A stretch of DNA of 64,000 nt from Ascaris suum (Eukaryota; Nematoda; Chromadorea; Rhabditida; Ascarididae), in assembly GCA_013433145.1 (NCBI GenBank), contig CM024171.1, positions 2,025,001 to 2,089,000 on the forward strand. The letters are read 5' to 3'. The notes under the pieces were generated by a model. The model was not told the origin of the DNA and did not search any database. It saw only the letters and a list, made by a program, of their open reading frames with translations. This document shows positions 29,101 through 42,500 of the stretch, piece by piece (within the stretch, counting starts at the first letter, position 1; every line of letters starts with the position of its first letter). The position numbers and the translations under genes are program-made.

Positions 29101-32100
29101 CGCTGCACTATTAATATCTATTTTTATGAGATTCATGATTTCAAACCAATTTCCTGCTGCAATTTTTTTCATCAGCTTAGTTTTTCTTATTTTTAAACTT
29201 TAGTGGTCGTTATAGTGTTTTCTGGCCGCAAGTTTTTATACGTTTTTTGCCAAGATTGCTCTTAAGACCTCCTTGTGCTTTATTATTGATTGTTATGTTT
29301 TATTTATCGTTTGATTGTTATCGATTTATATCAGATTCAATATGCATTCAATCGGAAGCGCAATATGATCGAACTTGAAATAAGACAAGATCCGACAGTG
29401 AACAGTGGTCGACAAAGGTATCTCTTTCCACTATTGTTGCTGCGCTTAACTATCCAAAAACTGATTTCATTTGTAACTAATATTTAGCTAAGAAGCTTCA
29501 AATCATTGAGTCGGAGGTCATTTTATTTCGAAGGATTTTTTCTAAGCTTTTGCTTGTAAATACTAATTAGTTATTTTGCAATGCTACTATTTATCACAGT
29601 GTAAAATTGCCAAGATGGCATAGTAAAGGATGTTTGCAACGATAACTACGGAAATAAATTTCTTAAGCGAGAATATTTCAAAAAATTCTTGGCAGAGATC
29701 TTTTTTCCGCTTCATCTATTTTTTCCTCTTCCCACTCTTCTACACCTAGATCTTTTCTTCCATAATACCGCAAAATCTTTCCACGTTCGCTCACTTGCAG
29801 TTATGGCGAAATTGTAAGTCTAACCTCACTTATGTAATGGTCAACTATTGTAGCTCTATGTGGGCCAAGCTAATTGCCTAGAACGAAATATATCGACAGC
29901 TTTGCAGCTATGTGGGTCCAGTGACTGTAGCTGTTCAAGAATTGGATGGTTCGTTCACGCACACCATACAAATAGACAGTGACCAGTCGAAGCATGATCT
30001 ACAATGTCATTCAAAGGTACATTCCTATGTTGATGCTTATTTAGCTCCTCGTGTCATTGTTGTTGCCACCGTCTTTGACATGCAACAATGTTTCTTTCAG
30101 CCTTATATGCTTGTAGCGTAACGTTTGCAGTGGTATCTTATCATTGTCGAGCTATTTTCATGTGTGTCGCCACCATCTAGAGGAAACCCCCTCAACATTT
30201 CATTGATCGTTAATTTATTTATTGCATTCTCACTAGTTCTATGAGGAAGTAATTTGATTCTTCGCTATTTTTGATATAAGAAACAATGGAGATTCATTAA
30301 TGAAGATAGATAATCGTTTTAGGGTCGACGTCAAAAAAAGAAGAAAATACCACTCTCAACTGGTGAGGAATTGGAAATCGATTTGACAAATATGGATCCC
30401 GATTCACCCGTTCTTTGGATTAGGTAGTATTATCGATATATTTGCATCGGAAGCTCTATAACCATTTTGTTTGTTTGTTGTTTTTATTTATTGATTTACT
30501 TGTTTATTTATTTGTTTTGTAACAGTTACATAATTTGATGTATTGTTGCATTAAGTTTTTGATTTGATGCCATATTGCATGAATTCTTTAATCTCGAAGG
30601 CGAACTTTAAGGGTTGTTGCAACAGCTTTGATAAGAGCTAACCTTTAATGTGGTGTGTTTTGCATTAATTTTTCCTATAATTGTTACATAAATTATAAAG
30701 TAGAATTATGATCAAAACCTCGTCGAATTTGTTTTATTTTTTATTTCCGGCTTTATATACATATGCAAGAATACCTTAGCTGTCAGCCGTTTATTCCACT
30801 CGGGAGTTTACAGTGTAAGTGGAAATTGGTTGCACGCAACGACGATATAGATAGGTGGGTATGTATATTAAAAAGTGACTTATACATGTGAAAGGTTTAG
30901 GGATACAAGAGTCGAGTCGTTACTTTTCTATTAGTCTTACTTGAGAGTCTTATAGAATGATGAGTGGAGCAGTAAAATTCTCAGTGAAAATGGAAACTCC
31001 TTGGAGTGTCCGCATAGAACCGGCGAAGATTTTTTTCTGATTTTTTATCGTGCTGTTTTTTACATTGTCGTTAAGCAGAACTCAGTTGCAGTTCATGGAG
31101 TTGAGGGGAGAAAGTAGGCGGAAGTTTTGGGTTGAGGTGAAGTGATATGGTAGATCAATTATGAGAATTGATAGTATCCCATTTAAGGATCGATCCTGAT
31201 TTGCTTCTTGTTCGTAAGGTTAATATTCGCCAACCGGTTTATCAATGGGAATATATGCTCAAATATGAGCGTGATGTACTAGCGCAGTTGCATGCGCTCG
31301 ACGTGTTACAACGATTTCCGAGTCCACATGTACGAACTATCCTTATCGAAGCGGTTGAAAATGAAAATTATTTCTATAGGTAGGATACGCTTTCGCTTTA
31401 TTACAACTTGATTTACATATTCAATGATTTGTATTATGAGGTATTACGAAATTATAGAGCGATAGCATTCACTGCAAACGATAGAATTGTTGAATCGGAG
31501 ATTGTAATATGAAGAGATTTGTGAGTTCAGTTTTTGATTTTTTTTCGCTAATATTCATGCGAAGGATATGATGTTATTTTATAGATCATCCCTACGTGGG
31601 AGGGTAATGTGCTGTGGTCCTTATTTCCTTTCTTGATTAAACGGTGATTTTTGGTAACACCAAAACACGTTAAACATTATCCTCTTTTCTTTTTCTTTTG
31701 CCATAACTTTATACTAAGTCGACTCATAGCAACAAAATGATTGCAGAGTTCGGTGTCGTGCAGCATTTTCTCTAACTGAGGTGGTCAACAAATTGCCTGA
31801 AACATGGCTTGGACCTCCAGCTTTATTGGTACTCTTTAAGAAGTTGTTCGGATGTAAATCGGCACCTCATATACCCAAACCGAACAACTTTGTGGTTACC
31901 TCTTCAAATCTTCAGCTCTACTTTGTGATGAATGTAAGTTATTTGGTTAATTAAATGCTGTAAGCGGATATGTAGATGGTACGCAAGCAGTAGATGCCAA
32001 AGGACCAAGGGATTTCGGCAAGGGAATAAACTTCTCGATGTCTGGTGCTTCCTGCATGGACGAAGTGATGTGTCGGGAAAACATGCTAGTGTCTGAACGA

Positions 32101-35100
32101 CGGTAAACTTGTTCTATTTGCGTTAAATTTGAAATATCTCGAGGTGCATTGTGTATTAAAGCATTTGTACTCAGTTCATCCCACTACTATTGCTCGATTC
32201 ATTTCTATACGAAATTCTCGGTCGTTACTCAATTACAAGTTGTAGACTTAGATCTATATGGAAGCACCGAGGAGAACTGAATCACTACGTTAGCTGTCTT
32301 TAATATTTCCGTAAAATTTGATTTTACATCACCATTATTTAAATTTGCGTTCATGTAAATGTTTGAAGTGGTTTTATGTAGCTTTTTTGGGGGGGGGGGG
32401 GGAAACTTTATCATCAAGTTTTCATTCGAATTGCTATTTTTGATTTTAGACATTACCTCAAGCGTTGGCTCGTTTAAGAACATCCTCGAATGCTGCACTT
32501 TCCGAAGTTCATCGCTTTATTATTGGACTCATTAAATATAACGATAACTCCATGAATAGGTGATTCTCATTGTCATCGATAGTTTATTTTCGTTTTGCTG
32601 CTAAAGTTTCTGATTCAGTTTTTTTAATGTTGATTATCTTTGAATTTATAATTCAATACGTCGATTTCTTAGTGGACGTTCCGTTCAGTGGTACCATAAT
32701 GCGTGATGTTAGTATATTTTATTGTGATGGTGGCGTTGTTTTCGTGGATTTCAGCAACACCAACAAATGGTTATAGCTGGTTCATTGGATGCATTCCAGA
32801 AGTCGATATTGTGGCCATATGCAAATGTTGTTCTCCTGAGTTTTTTTCTTTATTGTTGTCCATCACAAATTTGAAATATTGTCGATCAATAATTTGAAGT
32901 AATCTTATACTGGTTAATCTACACTGCAGAAATTGCGCTCTGCCAATTACTATAGAGGGAACTTATATGATAGTTAGAGAGACCGATTATATACTTGCAA
33001 GCTTCTCGAGGTCCGCATAAATAAACTAATCGAATCTGCATGCAATGGATCAAACCCGACCTCAGTCGATAGTTCCATGTAGTTGCGTGCTTTGTTCCAT
33101 TCGTGTATACGCTTAAAAGACTATCCCATTGCAGGTATTCAGATGATCACTATCGGGCTTCATTGATTAGTGCGCTAGCTGCTACGGTTGTACCTGCGGA
33201 TAATTTGGACGGCAATTTGACACCGGATACGTTGAATTCGGATATGAAAGAAACGTTAGCCGAATTTACACATGCGTTAGATATGGACACATTGAAGCCG
33301 AGCTTTAGACGTGTGGTTGGCATCAGCGCTTTACAGGCTATTTATCAGGTTGGAATGTTTTTTAGCTGTAAATAAAGTTCTTTTTTTTCAATCGACGGCG
33401 CTTTATTTTTGTACATTAATGGGACTTTTTTTGGGGGGGGGGGGGGGGGAGGGCTAGAAGGAAAGCAGATCTAAACAAGCGTATTGGATGAGGAAGAAGA
33501 AATGTGACATTATTTCGATGTTATATATACTTTTTTCTTAATTACCATAGCCAATTTTATGTATATGCACACTCTAACAGCTTGCAAAGATTTGCATTCA
33601 GTTATGATTTTCGAATATTTTACATTTATCTAAAATTATGCAAAAGAAAAAACGAGCGGTCTTAGAGATTGACCAATGTTTATGTTATTTTGCTTTATAT
33701 ATTTCAGTTACAATGCAATGCACATTTACCAGTCGATCCCAAAATATTTTGGTTATTTGCACAGCCGAAAATTTTTTCACTGGTTAGCGTTTTTTTTTCC
33801 AAATGATTGTTGGTGAATATTATTAAATTTTATGAAATAATCGAATTTTTTCGTTTAAATCGTGTTGCAATTTTCTGCAATAATAATGACATTGTTCTTG
33901 GACGATAGACTTTGATAGTTCATTTTTGCCACGAAATGTTTTTTTTTTTTGACAAAGGAATCGAAGTTTATGTGTCATTAAGAGTTTGGGATTATAGGTA
34001 CTGTTAAATTGCTCAATATTTGAGATCTTTAGGCGATTTGAGGTTGTTATTAAATCTTTTTAGATTTGGACTTAGCGATGGTTAATTGTAGGCGATATTG
34101 GACTTGATTCAGGTAAACACTTGTTGCTTCCGGAAACACTCGACTCCGGAAAAAAATTCGAGCGTGGCTTAAATGGAGTGTCTGTTCAGAACACAATACT
34201 TCGAGTTTTATATGATTGAATCATCGTTTACATAAATAATATTTGAAAATGGTTGTGTAGAATATCTTATAGCCATTGTTCCATGGTCGACTGAGAAAGT
34301 GGCGCAAGTTTTCGTTAGCACTGTTTAGCTGTCTAATGGTAGGTGTTAAAAAATGAGGAGAGGGGCGAGGAATATCCAAGAAGAGACACGAATAGAGTGG
34401 AAAAATCTCCACCTGGGGAAGGACCGGATGTGGTCTACTTATCCTTGGGAATCTGATCCACCGCTACTGGTTTCTATCTTATTTAAAGTTATCACGACTC
34501 TCGAAAAACCATTTGTATATGGTCGACCGGGTTGGACTGATAGGTCATTTGATTTCTCGGGAACTATAGTATTTGTTGAGCGAGTTGTAGTTGCGACGAG
34601 CCGCATTGGTCTACTTGGTGGATATGGTTCATCGCTCAAGGCTGCCGATAATGGTTGAAGTTCTTAATCGTCTAATAGAAATGAGCGTTATGGATCGGGA
34701 GCCAGCTATTCGTTATCATATACCTCGCCAACTTTGCGAACGACCACCGTTCTTATCAACGAGGTATCGGCTTATCTTTTCTATCGGTGTGAGGAAAATC
34801 GAGAGCTGCCTTTGTGTATAAGGTTTACGGAGCTGTTTATGCTTAGAAGTGTAAACAGTTATGGTTTTAATCATATTTATGACACCACGATTGGTCCTTA
34901 TTAAATGTTTTCGACGTTTTGTTTAGCTTTTCGATAGATGCCTTCAGAGTAAAGTGGCATATCTTTTAAGGTTCACCTGAATGTTGGTGTTTACTTTTTG
35001 CTGTGGTGTACTCTTGTGAATTATGAATTGGTTGCTTTTTGTAGCTTCTTAGCATCGTCAATGATCTACTGAAGTGATTTGCATAGAAAAACGAATTAGG

Positions 35101-36412
35101 GTCGGAAATAATGATGTGATACAAGTCATGTTTTCTTGGAAAATTATTTTGCTTTAGACGAGTTTTTTTTTAAATTTTCCCGATGACAAGAAATAAAGAA
35201 TTTTTCTTTTCAAAATAAAATTGCCGCTTAGATGTATGTTGAATAAAAAAGTTTATGATTTTTATCGAAAAAAGTCTGCAAATATTTTCAGTTAAATTTG
35301 GCGATTTTTTCCGTCATTCTGATATTAATACTAACTGTTATGTGTGTAATATTTCTAATTGTTATACTCTTTTAGCTCGGAAATAGGTCCATCAAATCCG
35401 ACCAATACGAAAGAGCTAGCACATCAGCTTTGGGCAATTATCGTTGATGCGAAAACGGTTTGTTCATTCTTTTCTATTGGGAGTCATATATGCTGTCATT
35501 ATTTTGCATGATGCCTTATTTGTTGACCCTTCAAGGAATTTGTTGGTCTCGTTAGCGGAATAGCAAAACCGTGTATCACAATAGCTCTCATAGGAGTCTT
35601 CTTGACCGTTTTGATCGGCAGGTAGAAGGAATCCACTAATAGGATAAAGCAGACTTATTTGCACAGTTGAGTTATGCATAGAGCTTACGTGATCGGTTCA
35701 TAAAATAGCAGAGAAAAAGTGCAATTTTTATTTGGTTTGCCGGGATGATCTTGAATGATTGACTGCTGGAATGAAGTCTTCAAAGAAATGTGTGGTTTTG
35801 TGTTTAGTGTAGCATTGAGCTGAATGTTCTGGCAGGCCAAAACTGATTTGATTTGCATATTTTTGAGATGCGAATATATTAATAGGCACGTACGATCACA
35901 ACACAACAGTAATAAGTGCTCTATGGAGGGAGTTGAGCGTATGATTTTCGTTCTTGAAATATCTTTTTCTTTTATTTATCACATTTTAACTTTATATGGA
36001 GATTTTTGAAATTACTGAATCGTCTTCACAACAGGGAATATAGAGTAGTTTGACCGCCATCTGTTGTACCGTATTTAAGGGATTCATTCGAGGGTCACAG
36101 GTTGACTTTCATCTCGTGCAGTTTCCATAGAATTTTTTGCAGGAGTCTCGTCTTCGTGGTCACTTTATCGATTTATGGTTTGTACTCTATGGAAATGGTA
36201 TACCTGCGGTACTACGATCGGCCGATTCAGCACCACAAACTACAACCACAATGGATCATGGAGGGAATCGAATGGTTGTCACTCATGGTGTTGAGAGGCC
36301 GGTTGATGTGCTGGGAGAGAACATGTGGCATAGCACCACTCCTGATTTGGAAGAACCGGATTCACCGATTAATCGTGTAACTAGTGAATTGAATGATGAC
36401 ATGTTACAGTGA
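17576..36412 (+). CDS. taf-2: Transcription initiation factor TFIID subunit 2 (TAF2), 24 exons
   Basis: A TFIID subunit that helps place the complex on core promoters in the nucleus. Exons: 17576-17819, 18719-18813, 19410-19586, 19836-19906, 20498-20624, 22116-22244, 23021-23161, 24055-24141, 24958-25061, 25896-25953, 26216-26305, 27065-27193, 28042-28224, 29335-29417, 29908-30016, 30323-30423, 31188-31379, 31747-31933, 32450-32559, 33135-33348, 33708-33782, 34591-34763, 35376-35457, 36143-36412. All phases agree, giving 1076 residues (human 1199). The N-terminal M1-aminopeptidase-like fold is present (SVCITDINF, STRQWLPSLD, FPYSSYKQVFVD). The zinc-binding HExxH is absent: the matching site is AVAQQ (about 366-370), as in other TAF2 proteins, so it is a pseudo-enzyme. 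AFNRKRNMIELEI, VAVQELDGSF, MDPDSPVLWIR and YERDVLAQ match closely. A HEAT-like C-terminal half follows. The His/Lys-rich tail of vertebrate TAF2 is missing. The exon 1-2 join rests on a weak GTTCGT donor. Confidence 0.95.
17849..17929. repeat. (ATTT)n microsatellite
   Basis: Imperfect TTTA tetranucleotides directly downstream of TAF2 exon 1. The reading frame stays open through it, so it could be mistaken for coding sequence (Ile/Tyr/Leu/Phe-rich). I place it in intron 1. Confidence 0.9.
20971..20982. repeat. 12-base C homopolymer
   Basis: In the TAF2 intron between exons 5 and 6, preceded by further C-rich sequence. Confidence 0.95.
25290..25365. repeat. Hairpin flanked by 13 bp direct repeats
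   Basis: A perfect 12 bp inverted repeat (CGGTTATTGAGG at 25307-25318 against 25331-25342, with a 12-base loop) sits between two copies of ATTCACTTAAGCA (25290-25302 and 25353-25365). It lies in the TAF2 intron between exons 9 and 10. The arrangement resembles a very small miniature element or its remnant. A structural role cannot be judged from one copy. Confidence 0.8.
26084..26142. repeat. (AT)n microsatellite
   Basis: 59 bases of pure alternating TA, about 70 bases before TAF2 exon 11. Confidence 0.95.
33433..33449. repeat. 17-base G homopolymer, the longest in the window
   Basis: In the TAF2 intron after exon 20, preceded by a T run. A 14-base G run at 32389-32402 lies just upstream of exon 19. 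Confidence 0.95.
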
Positions 36413-38659
36413 TTCTATTTATTAATCGCACATATTGTGCCATACCGTATCTGCTTCATTTAGAAACCTCGGGGTCTTTAATAATAGTAAATGCCGAAGA
36501 CTCAATTTTAATGGCAAAACAGAATAGCGGAAATGATGTTTTCAAAGTCAAACACAACATTCTTATTATTACCTATTATCTCATTTATCCCTTTCGGAAG
36601 TTTGCTTCAGAAGGTTCTTGAAACGTTTAATGAAGGAAATTTTTCTTTGGGTATGAAAGTATCTATTGCTATGTTTAGTTCTTTGCATTTTAAGTACTTC
36701 TACAGTTTGGAGGAAGCTTCTCTGGAAGCACTGAGAATATCCACACCCCGAAAGGAAGTAATCTATTTTATTTCGGAGCTAAGCACGTTCTTTGTGGCTC
36801 CGACTGGTACCAGCTTGTAGTCGGTATCATTAAGCAATACACGCCATTCATTCTTTGACCTGGAGTTTTCGGTCTTCCCAACTGTTTTTTTCTCAAGCTT
36901 CACGAGTCCTGCATTTTAATTGTTATGCTCAAGGGAGGGAGGGGGGATGAAACTTTAGCCGTTGTATGAGATGTTTGCGATGTATTTTATGATTGTTACA
37001 GTTGTTGTTATTGTTGTTTCTTCACATTGGTTCCAAAGGTTTGTTTTCACATGTGAAGTAAATAGTACGCTCCCGAAAACTTCCAGGTGGATTCGGTGAA
37101 TTCGTCAATTTCAAGCGGTGTACGTCTTCAGCAGAAAGTTTTAAGGCAACGACTAGGATAACATTGTAATGTGAGCAGGAGCACCACGGAATTATAAATT
37201 ATGACGGGTCTTGACGACCACCGTTAAATGTCTCTGGGGTGCGCGCAGGGTTTAGAAGATTTGCAGTGAGGACCGAGCATATTACGAGTTTGCGGACAGG
37301 TATTTAGTGTAAAAATTGCACATAATAGAAGATTAAGCATAAAGAACAAAGTTTTCGTGTTGGAGAGTTTTATGTTCGTTTGAGAGACATTTTCACTGCT
37401 AGGTCGCTTAGTTTGAGGGACGGAACATTGTGTGGAGGATGTTGAGAGCATTTTCTATATGTTGACGGTTTAAATAAGAAGAGAAAGGCTTAAGACTAGA
37501 TGTGAGGTTTTTTGAAAAAAATGTAAACAAATTTACTGCAAAGAATCCGATTAAGTATGCAGGTTTGATTGGCTAGAAATGGAATAGGCGGCTGATCACG
37601 TCAACACTAATTAAACCTGCAGCTTAGTGAACAGGCCGACGGACGAACATCGGCTCCTAAAATATAACCGGACATCTAAACTTTACTAGCTAAGGTCCAT
37701 GTCAAGAGTCCAGGCATGTTGATCATCTTGGCCTACAATAAAAGTGCGGCGGTATCAACGACGTTTTGGTGTCCATTGCATCAGGAAATGATGTAATGGA
37801 TTTTTCTTAGTGCAATTAAGCATAGTGGGTGTTGCATTGTATATAAAGAGATAGTGTGAATTGTCACAAACATAACAAGTGGCGTTGTTTGTTTGTGATA
37901 TGCAGCAATGATCCTTCCCATTCCATGAGGCCATCTGACCTTGCGGGGAACAATTTTTTGAAGAGATCCCTTTATGGTCTCAGTATCTGGAAATCAACGG
38001 GAAGAAGAAAGCGGCCACCAGTTGACTGAAGCTGCCGTTAACTGAAGCCATCCTAACGGAAAGGAGCGTACAGCTAATGGCCGGAAATGCTGCAGCTGTC
38101 AATAATGTGTGATTGGCAGAAATACCAGAGAAATTTTTTATTTATCATTTCTATACATGATTATTACTGGCAAGTGATATTACGGAAACTACTTTTTAGT
38201 ATTATATTATGAAAACAAACGAAATACAATTGCACTTTAGGCTATTACTCCTGTTTATAGGTCATTTACTAGTAAATAATAATTCCAATGTAATAGTATC
38301 GTTAACAGTATTATCATATCGGCAGTATTTGTCACAGGGATAATGACCTCTATTCCCGTTTTCTTTGAAAAAAAGGATCCACAAGAATACAACTCGCGGT
38401 TAAATTTTGATCTTTTTTATTGACCATTAGTTGAAAATCTCATCTTTGCATAAAATTTCCGCGAATTCACTAAGCATAAAAAACAAAGGAAATCGCTCGC
38501 ATAGAATTTTCTTTGTTGATAAAAGATTTCATTAGAACAACAACGTTTAGCAATGAAATATATAAATATGCTTATGACATATCAAAAGAAAATTACAACA
38601 GTTAATTGTATGCAAATAATTGATTCTTTCTGAATTTGCGTAAAATGAAGCAGCAAACA

Positions 38660-38826
<167 letters not shown>

Positions 38827-39453
38827 CGAAGCTACTCGACTCATCGAATTTGCATATTTGGTAGGTTTCATTCATGTCCGAGTTATTTCACTACCCGATG
38901 AACCAAGTGCAATAATCGCAGTCATATCTCATTGCGAATATTTTAAAAATTATACATTGATATCCTTTCGGATTAGACACTCATCATGAATTCTCTAATA
39001 ACGCTCAGTCGAAGTTTTTGCTTTTCGTTGGCCGATGCACAGAGATGACACAATTCTGAAAGCAAATATATCGATCATTTCTTGTTACTATTTAATCTTC
39101 CTATCTATTGATGAGTCGACAATAGCATTTTCAAAATAATATTTACTTTTCTCGATCATTCTTTGCCCAACTTTCTGGAAAAAGGCGAAATTTTGGCCGG
39201 TGAAATGGACCCACGGGAATAGAAACCTCTCCAACATAACATTAAATTGAAAGCCATGCCACAAATCTTCCTAATTTCTACAAAAGCCTTTTAGTATTCG
39301 TTGAATAAATATTTATCTCATAAGTAATTTACCTCAAAGAAAATTCACTGCACTTCAAAAATCTTTTAGTTTCGCTCAAAATAATTTCCTACATTTTCCA
39401 AAGTTTTTTATGTAACATCTCTTCACTTGAATAGACTGAAATCATTTCTTATT

Positions 39454-39459
39454 TTTATT
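39454..39459 (-). terminator. AATAAA polyadenylation signal of the PP1-like gene
   Basis: A canonical hexamer on the - strand, 55 bases past the predicted stop codon. This supports the placement of the last exon. Confidence 0.6.
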
Positions 39460-39513
39460 CCTTAAGGATTGAATTCGTAAACACTTAGAAAAATATTAAA
39501 AAATTTTCAAATT

Positions 39514-42500
39514 CTATCCTTTTAAAAGGATATAAGGATAAATCGAAAAAACATAACGAACAAGTTGTGAGGAAACTTCTAAAACGCATGCCGCATTTTC
39601 ATATTCTCCAAAGAAATAATTTGGAGCAGAGAATATCGTTATTAATCGTCGTTGTTTACCGAAAAACTCATAACCATTATCCTTCACCTAAAATCACTAA
39701 ACGATTTTCACATTGAAATCAGTGCAATGAGTTCATTTCTAGAATGCAACATTTTTAGAATCATTGTGATCAACCTAAACTCAACAGAATTTTCTTTACT
39801 CTTTAAAATCTATGATAAAAGTAAAGCGAATGCGAATGTTTGCACTGAATTTTGGAATGTGAGAGACAGGGTCGATTTTTGCATATAATATTCGAAATAT
39901 TTGCCTATATCATTCGAAATGCCTAAATTCTACTGCCCTCTCATTAGGCAACACTAATATTTTTTTCCTAATATGATGGGCAATTATGAGAGAAGTTAGG
40001 TTTCTAATTTTCTTACTTAAAAATGACATGATGAGGGCTTCTTGTCGCTCCCTCTGTCTCTATTCCTGGTTCGATTCCTTTAAAAAACCCTTCATGCGGG
40101 ACAGACGTAAGCAGGAGCCAAAATCCTCTACGATGCCTTTTTTCTTCCCATTCGAGTACCTTCACCTCTTGACGCTAAGTACATACTGAACTGAAAGCAA
40201 CAAGAAAAGCAATCGTATTATCGATCCATCCACTCGAATAAGTTTATGCGAAGTTGAGGATATTTTCTCAAATCGGTCAATTTTAGGTATTTGCATTAGT
40301 TTTCGTACGTACGTTAAAGGCATCAAATGATGTCATAAGGTAAATGCTTTATCGCAAGGTAATACCTGATGAGCTCTCACGATTAGATCAAGTTGAAGAT
40401 TTCTGCAGAATTCTTCAAGTGCATCTTCGCCGAACACTCGAGATGCTCCTCGAGGACTTTCCTTATATCCTCGAATACCTTCTCGTGGATCAGCCCAAGT
40501 TAAATCGGCAACGATGCCCAGATCAGGTATTTCACATGGCCTCTCCACTTTCTTCAGCTGGATTTCATTGAAGCGTTCCATTTCCCGTTTTTTAATGTAT
40601 ACATTTACAGAAACAATACAAACACCACTCGAGCGCAATGCATTAATGAAGGAAGATTTTATGGAATTAACCTTGCCGTCCTCAAGAACACTTTTATTCC
40701 TTTGAAACTTGCTTGTGAACGCTACCACCTCTGATGAAGCTTCATTCTTTCTGAGAAAAAATGCTATTTCACCTTCTAGCTCTTGGTGGAAAAAAACAGC
40801 AATCGTTTTTCCCGTCTCCTCTCCATTCCTCACTAAATCTACGACACAAAACACTATAAATAGCATATCGCACAAACGTGAAACTTCAAATATTGGAACA
40901 CGTCTTGCCAAAGAATTTCTTGAAATATAATCTCCTTCTTAATAAAAACCTCAATTACTCCCTCCTGTCCATCCTAAAAACCATTTCGGACCTATAGCCG
41001 AATGTTTCATTTGATGGTAATAAGGTGTGTGCGTATTTGAATGAAGCTTCATCTCACCCATCGCAGGTAAATCCCATGTGTCTCTGCGTAGCAAATCAAT
41101 AATTCGATGTGCACAGCGAAAGAAATTGATTTCCCTCCTGCAAGTCCCTTTATCATACATCCCGGCAGTGTAACTCTACTACATGTGCTGATTTTCTACA
41201 CACAGAATGACTCGACCACCGTCTATTTTTCACACAGTTATAAGCAATTATGAACGGCTCCGAAGTGGAGCCTTATTAGTAATTTATTTGCATATTTATG
41301 TAGAGTAAAGTCGGTCGATCGTTGTCCATTTATCAGTCATTTAAATGTCTCTTATATTTGCGTAAATTCCAACTAATATGTAAACAAATTTGTGCAATGA
41401 TTTGCATCTAAAATAGTAGTTCCTGATTAACAATTGGCTTAAATAATTGCAATCGCAAACCTGTTTCAAATCGGTTAAATCTTCGCTTATACCACCGTGC
41501 ATACACAAAATACGCTTCTTTATACGTGCACAAAAAGGCATACAACAAAACGCAAATTGAAATGCTTCGAATAACGCTTCCGAATATCTGAATTTTCAAT
41601 ATACGACTTTTCTTTCAGAAAAACAGAAAAATTTACCATGAAATGTAACACATTTTTTTTTTTTTGCATTTACATTCATCAAATTGGACGATTTGCATCA
41701 ACATTCGAAAAAAACAACAACAACAAACAACAATGAAATAATGTCTTAAATACTTTTCTCACTCATCGATTAGTTAATTATATTCTTCACTAAATAGGTT
41801 AGTTGTAATTATCATATTATCGCAACGTATAAAAAATAAATTAGCATATTAACCTCGCAACACATTCTCGATGAAATCCATAGTTTATATTGACGAGACG
41901 AGATTCGTGATTACCACGTAAGAGATGAAAACTGCTCGGATATAATATCTTTAAAATTAAGAAAAAAAAATTTCATATTCTATGAATGGAAAATAAAATT
42001 GAGTGTGAAATTTAATATTGCTTATGTTTTCTTCTAATCAACAATATAAATCGTCGTAGAGGGGAACTATTGTAAAGCTTTGAATTTAAATCTCCTTCCC
42101 TCTTCCCTCCTCGCCAATTCCTCCTCGCCAATAATGCGTCCATTTGTTCTCTTTGAAAAGTTGACGAACTCATAAAAACAAAATTAGTTCAATAGTTTAG
42201 ATGTAATGTTGATTTATAGTAGTTATTTTCTCCTAAGCGTCATAGTTTTATCTTAGAAGAATGCACAATACAGGGATATCAACTTCGCTATCTTTCTACT
42301 CATATTGCCTACATTTATGTTTCATTTCTATTTTGTGTAAATGATGATCCACGCCATTTGTAGCTAATTTTTTCAATAGTCTAATATGCGAACAATTGAT
42401 GGCTCTTATTTTATGTAAGAAATGAGTACCTTAGAAACTGGAATGGAAAGGTAAACGAATAGGCAATAAGTTGCTTTTTTGCAGCAAACTAATTCAGCCT

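Noticed and set aside
36409..36820. Two overlapping frames just past the TAF2 stop
   Set aside because: No TAF2 C-terminal similarity and no donor before the TGA at 36412. Most likely 3' UTR.
37560..38100. Possible transposon remnant
   Set aside because: The tract is richer in G+C than its surroundings, but no terminal repeats or transposase-like frame was found.
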